A DNA stretch of 64,000 nucleotides, taken from positions 6,013 to 70,012 of the forward strand of contig CAZDJK010000048.1 in NCBI GenBank assembly GCA_964505725.1, read 5' to 3'. The stretch comes from CAVRJC01 sp964505725. Its GTDB lineage: Bacteria > Actinomycetota > Acidimicrobiia > IMCC26256 > DASPTH01. The notes under the pieces were generated by a model. The model was given only the letters and a program-made list of their open reading frames with translations, did no database searches and was not told where the DNA came from. Below are positions 60,699-64,000 of this stretch, piece after piece; the stretch's first letter is position 1; each line of letters starts with the position of its first letter. A program made the position numbers and the translations under genes.

Positions 60699-60708
60699 CC
60701 GCGGACTG
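60678..60708. repeat. Short 11-bp tandem repeat
   Basis: CGCGGACTAAC at 60678-60688 and 60689-60699, then CGCGGACTG at 60700-60708. It overlaps the end of both the truncated GH38 frame and the WhiB-like remnant. May result from replication slippage at the junction. Confidence 0.6.
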
Positions 60709-61054
60709 CCCGGCCGCCCCAGATCCTTCCGCCCCGCTCGAGCAGCACCCGACGCTCCACCCCGGTACTCGTCGCACTCGCAGCGCACCGGACAGGCGGC
60801 GCAGACCCGTTTCGGCGCAGCCGCCAACGCACTCCGACGGGCCGGGAAGAAGATCACCGTCGGGTACTCACGGCCGAGCTCGTTACGACGCCACGGGTAC
60901 CGGTCGTCGAGCCGATCGATCGCCGTGGCGACCACGACCGCGAGCCGCGCCAGATCGACAGGGCCGACCGTCAGCCTCGGGTACCGGTGCCGGGCCTCGC
61001 AGGCTCGAGGAACCCGCGGGCGCGGGCGAGGAGGTTGTCGACGTCGACAGCCAC
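60695..61054 (-). pseudogene. Decayed WhiB-like gene with at least two frameshifts
   Basis: Three frames carry pieces of one protein. A GTG at 61054 starts MAVDVDNLLARARGFLEPARPGT; another frame holds RYPRLTVGPVDLARLAVVVATAIDRLDDRYPWRRNELGREYPTVIFFPARRSALAAAPKRVCAACPVRCECDEY, and a third holds VERRVLLERGGRIWGGRAVRG ending at 60695. IFFP, CXXCXXXXXC-like KRVCAACPVRCEC and the GRIWGG turn are WhiB marks, but the first of the four Fe-S cysteines is not seen. Not functional as it stands unless the sequence has errors. The 5' end includes a 40-bp tandem duplication. Confidence 0.6.
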
Positions 61055-61117
61055 ACGGCGAATCTAAGGTTTGCTCGTCGACGTCGACAGCTACACGGCG
61101 AATCTAAGGCTTGCTCG
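61038..61117. repeat. 40-bp tandem duplication (two copies)
   Basis: Copies 61038-61077 and 61078-61117 differ at two positions; a third copy begins and breaks off after 61118. On the minus strand each unit contains the start region of the WhiB-like frame; in the upstream copy GTGGCT has become GTAGCT, which removes that start codon. Two copies without spacers do not make a CRISPR. Confidence 0.85.
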
Positions 61118-61183
61118 TCGACGCCACTACATACGTCGCGCCGAGTGCCTTCCTCAGCAACGTCGTTCATGTCGACGGCGCCC

Positions 61184-61798
61184 CTAGCCGGATCTCCAGC
61201 GCGGCTGTGTGTACGGCGTCCCACTCGCCGACGTCGACGAGCAGATCATCGGCGTCCCCGCGGAAGTCACACCCGTCGCTCCGACGGGAGCGCAGAACGC
61301 GCCTGGATGCACAACCTGCGAGGAAGGCGCCGCTGCGGTCGGGGCGGCGGTCGCTGGAGCCGGCACCGCGGATGTCGTGAATCTCGACTGTGCGCCTACG
61401 AGGGAAATGGTCCCGGCACAGACTCCGGTGTGCATCTGCCCTTCGAGTCGGTCCTTCACTTTCGCGTCGGCCTTCGGTTCCGGCCACAGGTTGCGAGGGT
61501 CGTTCGCGCCGCCGACTTCGAGCGGCACAAGATGGTCGATGACATAGCCGCGCTGCGCCGACTTCGGGATGCCGTACTCGACGTAGACCGCGTGCTTCGT
61601 CTGGGTTGAGACGTTTCGTACGGTTGCCGTATACCCGCGGGTGCAGATCGTCGTTGCAACTGTCGCCTGCGTAACACGAGGATCGGTCGAGCCAGGAGTC
61701 AACGCAGGATTCGGCGCAGACACAGCGAATGCCGAGGAGCCTGAGACGCCGAATGCAACTGCGATCGCGCACAGGACCGCACCTTCCCGCCTCAGCAT
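61184..61798 (-). CDS. Secreted HNH-type nuclease-like protein
   Basis: 204 residues from ATG 61798. Signal peptide MLRREGAVLCAIAVAFGVSGSSAFA with a likely AFA cleavage site. The mature part has RNVSTQTKHAVYVEYGIPKSAQRGYVIDHLVPLEVGGANDPRNLWPEPKADAKVKDRLEG; IDHLVPLEVGG...NLWPEP is an HNH-nuclease core seen in many exported actinobacterial and phage proteins. The C-terminus GAFCAPVGATGVTSAGTPMICS...YTQPRWRSG is a small Cys-pair module that I have seen appended to other actinobacterial surface proteins. Probable extracellular nuclease. Intact, unlike most neighbours. Confidence 0.78.
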   Translation of the reverse strand: MLRREGAVLCAIAVAFGVSGSSAFAVSAPNPALTPGSTDPRVTQATVATTICTRGYTATVRNVSTQTKHAVYVEYGIPKSAQRGYVIDHLVPLEVGGANDPRNLWPEPKADAKVKDRLEGQMHTGVCAGTISLVGAQSRFTTSAVPAPATAAPTAAAPSSQVVHPGAFCAPVGATGVTSAGTPMICSSTSASGTPYTQPRWRSG

Positions 61799-61850
61799 CC
61801 GCGCCCCCGCGAGCACGGCGGGAGCGTAACTCACTGAACGGAGCGGACCC

Positions 61851-62204
61851 GTGAACGCACCACGCATCGGCGACGTCGTGCGACGCCGCGAACGCGGCGG
61901 CACCACCACGGCCGCGATCGTCTACGGCATCCTCGGTGACGGCACGCTCGAGCTGCGCGTGTTCCGGCGCGACGGCGCGATCCGACGTATCGCCCACCCC
62001 GGCGAATGGGTACCGCGAGGCGCAGCTGAGCCCGAGTTAGTCTCCCGGCCCATGAGACTTGCCGCACTGTTCGTCGGCTCCTCCTGTGCCCCGCTGTGCT
62101 CTCCGCGTGCGGCGGATGAACGTCACCCCGGACGCAGTGGCGCTCAAGGACGACGAACCCAACCTCGGCGACAGCTCAAGTGGCGGAGGCTGAGCGTGTC
62201 GTGA
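61851..62204 (+). CDS. Hypothetical small protein; second half doubtful
   Basis: From GTG 61851, 117 codons. The first about 60 residues (MNAPRIGDVVRRRERGGTTTAAIVYGILGDGTLELRVFRRDGAIRRIAHPGEWV) look like a small beta-rich domain of phage or plasmid type. After about 62050 the text is less protein-like, and the other frames read LCPAVLSACGG and MNVTPDAVALKDDEPNLGDSSSGGG, a possible broken lipoprotein starting at ATG 62052. Divergent from the secreted nuclease over 52 bp. Function unknown. Confidence 0.4.
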   Translation: MNAPRIGDVVRRRERGGTTTAAIVYGILGDGTLELRVFRRDGAIRRIAHPGEWVPRGAAEPELVSRPMRLAALFVGSSCAPLCSPRAADERHPGRSGAQGRRTQPRRQLKWRRLSVS

Positions 62205-62842
62205 TACCACCGGCCGAGGTACGCCGCGCCGGGGACGCGCCGCCGGAACGCAGTCCTGGTCAGTCGCGCGCGTCACGGAGCGATACGCACACCGATCAGG
62301 CCGCACTGCTAGGTGCCGCGGTCGCGGTGATCCTGGCCATCATTCTGTCCTCCGGTCCGTGGGGCTGGATACCCACCGCCGTTGGTTTGACGATCGTGTC
62401 CGTGATAGTCGGCTTCGCTCAGTTCACGACTGTTGACTTCCGCCAAGCGGTCGCGCTCGCCTCGGTCTTATCCCTCGCACTTGCCCTCACGCTCGGGTGG
62501 CCTACGCAGGTCGTTCTACGCAGCGCGAACATCGCCCACGTGCGTAGCCGGTGCGAAGAGGCTGCTCGAGATGCCGCGAGGGTCACGGCTCGTCAAGAGG
62601 GAGCATCGGTCGATTCGGCGGGCCCGGTATCCGCGGGAGTCGAGGCTCAAGGGAACTGCCTCGGCGTTCAGACGAACACGTATCTATGGGTCGTGACGGC
62701 GGCGGCCTTTGTGTTCACGTTGCTCGCGATCTGCTTCGCCAAACGTCTGTCGCACGTGTACGCGCGAACATCGGGACTGGGTCGAGGAATGCGACGAGAC
62801 CCACGCGCTCCGGATCGCGACATCACTTCGCCTGAACAATAA
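62180..62842 (+). CDS. Hypothetical membrane protein
   Basis: 220 residues from GTG 62180. Three hydrophobic segments near residues 42-60 (ALLGAAVAVILAIILSSG), 63-82 (WIPTAVGLTIVSVIVGFAQF) and 90-108, an extracytoplasmic loop with two cysteines (RSRCEEAARDAARV and EAQGNCLGVQTNTY), and a fourth segment LWVVTAAAFVFTLLAICFA, then a basic tail. No family recognised. Base composition is lower in G+C than the chromosomal genes to the left. Confidence 0.6.
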   Translation: MAEAERVVIPPAEVRRAGDAPPERSPGQSRASRSDTHTDQAALLGAAVAVILAIILSSGPWGWIPTAVGLTIVSVIVGFAQFTTVDFRQAVALASVLSLALALTLGWPTQVVLRSANIAHVRSRCEEAARDAARVTARQEGASVDSAGPVSAGVEAQGNCLGVQTNTYLWVVTAAAFVFTLLAICFAKRLSHVYARTSGLGRGMRRDPRAPDRDITSPEQ

Positions 62843-62963
62843 TCAGCTCTCCGATCGGCCCGCGCTCCGTCACGGCACGGAGTCGTAGGCGATCCTGGCG
62901 TCGGCGGCGCACCTCGTAGAGAACAGTCCGCAGTCCGCGGAGCCGCGAGGCGAATGGACCTCA

Positions 62964-63026
62964 GTGAAGGTGCTGCCAGTCGTCGTCTACGTCATTCTCG
63001 TAATCGTCGCCAACGTGTTCCTCTAG
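62964..63026 (+). CDS. Possible 20-residue hydrophobic microprotein
   Basis: GTG 62964 to TAG 63024-63026 encodes MKVLPVVVYVILVIVANVFL, a single membrane-length hydrophobic run. It resembles in general character small subunits such as KdpF, but no sequence match is claimed. A weak purine-rich stretch lies upstream. Chance is possible. Confidence 0.25.
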   Translation: MKVLPVVVYVILVIVANVFL

Positions 63027-63120
63027 CTTCTGTGTCTGGTCCTGGTGGTTCGGCTGAGCAGCTAGCCGAACGGGCGACTGTGTGGCGTGACACATTGCCG
63101 CCACCCTCGTTTGTCCGAGC

Positions 63121-63315
63121 ATGGACCTCTCCGAACGGCAACGCCCGATCATGCTCATCGCCCTTGACGATCTCGCGACCACCCGTAGCGGATTCGGTGA
63201 CGAGTCGAGCGGCATCCCGATCACGAGGATCTCGTTCGCCGAGATCGGTGCACTCGCGGAGAAGCTCGGTGGCGACCCGCAAGCGGTGTTCTTCGGTGCG
63301 ACGCTCCTGGACTGA
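63121..63315 (+). CDS. Hypothetical small cytosolic protein
   Basis: 64 residues from ATG 63121: MDLSERQRPIMLIALDDLAT...ISFAEIGALAEKLGGDPQAVFFGATLLD. Balanced composition and helix-friendly pattern suggest a real gene. No family recognised; no strong ribosome-binding site seen. Confidence 0.4.
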   Translation: MDLSERQRPIMLIALDDLATTRSGFGDESSGIPITRISFAEIGALAEKLGGDPQAVFFGATLLD

Positions 63316-63662
63316 GACCGAATCGCGAGGTGACGGCGAGCGTTCACCGCATTGGATACATCGGCATGTACCGCGGCGTCGCTACTCGCATTTCGCGGCG
63401 CAAACACGAGACATTCGTCGGGTTGCGTGCTTTACTTGCGCGTTTGGGGAGGGGTGTTTGAGGGCTGGGAATGAGGTGGCTCTGGCTGCGATCGGGCGGC
63501 GCTGACGCCCCGCTCCCCGAACCCGTCCACTCGATGCCTCACAGGGGGCCATCCCAACGCGAACGACGGTGGCATCGGTCGTCGATGCCGACGCTCACGT
63601 CATGACCAGCAAACCGCAGCGCGCCGCCGCGCGCGCGGCGTCACAGAACTGACGGAGGGGAT
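63316..63662. other. 347-bp stretch with no recognised gene
   Basis: Mixed base composition with locally A+T-richer text around 63400-63460 (TTTACTTGCGCGTTTGGGG). Short frames only. A Shine-Dalgarno (GGAGGGG, 63654-63660) at its right end belongs to the next small ORF. I see no integrase, inverted repeats or tRNA. Confidence 0.4.
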
Positions 63663-63812
63663 ATGGCCACCGACGGAAGGAAGACGGACCGGCCGGTCAA
63701 CGAGCTGATGGCCGGCACCCGTTCAGCCATACCCCAAGTCTGCGCGCCCCCGGACACCAAGTGGTGGACGCGACCCTCAAACGATCCCGGTCACGGCACT
63801 AGTCGCGATTAG
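63663..63812 (+). CDS. Hypothetical 49-residue protein
   Basis: ATG 63663 behind GGAGGGG, TAG at 63810-63812. Sequence MATDGRKTDRPVNELMAGTRS...DTKWWTRPSNDPGHGTSRD is hydrophilic with one Cys and a WW pair. The good ribosome-binding site supports it; nothing else does. Ends 4 bp before the stop of the convergent membrane-protein gene. Confidence 0.4.
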   Translation: MATDGRKTDRPVNELMAGTRSAIPQVCAPPDTKWWTRPSNDPGHGTSRD

Positions 63813-63816
63813 AGCA

Positions 63817-64000
63817 CTAGAGGGTGCCGTAGCGAGTCGAAGCGTTGAACGCGAGCCATCCTGGGAGTACCGGGAGCCAGTAGCCGATGATCCGGGAGAG
63901 GAGTACTGCGGCCACTGCGGGCGCCGCGGGCACTCCGACCTGACCCAGTCCGGCGACGAGCGCGGCTTCGAGGGCGCCCAGGCCGCCGGGGGTCGGCGCT
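63817..64000 (-). CDS. YbhN/UPF0104-type membrane protein (C-terminal fragment)
   Basis: Sixty-one codons run in from the right edge to TAG at 63817-63819. The text PTPGGLGALEAALVAGLGQVGVPAAPAVAAVLLSRIIGYWLPVLPGWLAF is the C-terminal signature of the lysylphosphatidylglycerol-synthase transmembrane/flippase-like family (UPF0104, YbhN). Members are multi-pass inner-membrane proteins acting in lipid or glycolipid transfer. The rest of the gene lies outside the window. Confidence 0.8.
   Translation of the reverse strand, partial: APTPGGLGALEAALVAGLGQVGVPAAPAVAAVLLSRIIGYWLPVLPGWLAFNASTRYGTL

Noticed and set aside
61038..61117. Repeat considered as a CRISPR
   Set aside because: Two directly abutting 40-bp copies without spacers and no cas genes; it is a tandem duplication.
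63478..63600. Short plus-strand frame starting MRWLWLRSGG
   Set aside because: No ribosome-binding site, Arg/Pro/His-rich, no pattern of a real protein.

Overview
The window is very G+C-rich, densely coded DNA with many GTG starts and 4-bp ATGA/GTGA gene overlaps. Several traits point to an actinobacterium: a mycobacterial-type ImuA'/ImuB/DnaE2 mutasome under LexA boxes, an F420-type luciferase-like oxidoreductase, PIG-L and TIGR03086 proteins of the mycothiol type, a class II-like HelD, UvrD2 with an HRDC domain, and a WhiB remnant. Nothing fixes the genus; a deep-branching lineage such as Acidimicrobiia is possible. I see no rRNA, tRNA, CRISPR array or intact transposase.

Layout. 0-8 kb: mixed housekeeping (DUF6159 fragment, galK, PH/SHOCT protein, uvrD2, small sigma-region-4-like protein, MFS pump, exported nuclease). 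8-14 kb: gltB divergent from purK. 14.1-20.9 kb: a signalling island with a LuxR-type response regulator, a stand-alone receiver, a large membrane histidine kinase, an ABC ATPase whose FtsX permease is reduced to an N-terminal stub, a receiver/degenerate-HTH/adenylate-cyclase fusion, and a divergent protein ending in a cyclic-nucleotide-binding domain. 20.9-31.5 kb: xthA, small exported proteins, etfBA, a geranylgeranyl-reductase-type flavoprotein, a dioxygenase-like protein, an LLM oxidoreductase, an Fe-S RecB-type nuclease, HelD and a PIG-L deacetylase. 31.5-43 kb: PAP2, DsbA-like, quinone oxidoreductase, lipoprotein, ChbG-like deacetylase, SCP2 protein, secreted hydrolase, a CtpE-like P-type ATPase, and an MgtE-type transporter followed by a duplicated PhoU/RCK protein. 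43.2-44.3 kb holds decayed genes. 45-53 kb: dnaE2 and imuA'-imuB, each behind its own SOS box, with an acyl-CoA ligase and two small proteins between. 53-60.5 kb: NifU-N-like, TIGR03086, rnhB, rpiB, HAD phosphatase, then a KimA-like K+ transporter divergent from a KdpD/KdpE-like pair.

At about 60,575 the chromosome breaks: a GH38 alpha-mannosidase gene that overlaps kdpE is cut after about 22 codons. The next 3.2 kb has short, frameshifted or unrecognised genes (WhiB-like remnant with a 40-bp tandem duplication, secreted HNH protein, membrane protein, micro-ORFs) and more A+T. It reads as a decayed mobile or islet region. The window ends in the C-terminus of a YbhN/UPF0104-type membrane protein.

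The two most interesting systems are (i) the 14-21 kb module, which would carry a phosphorelay signal into cAMP and a cAMP-binding effector, and (ii) the KimA-like transporter with two USP domains next to a KdpDE pair, with no KdpFABC in the window.
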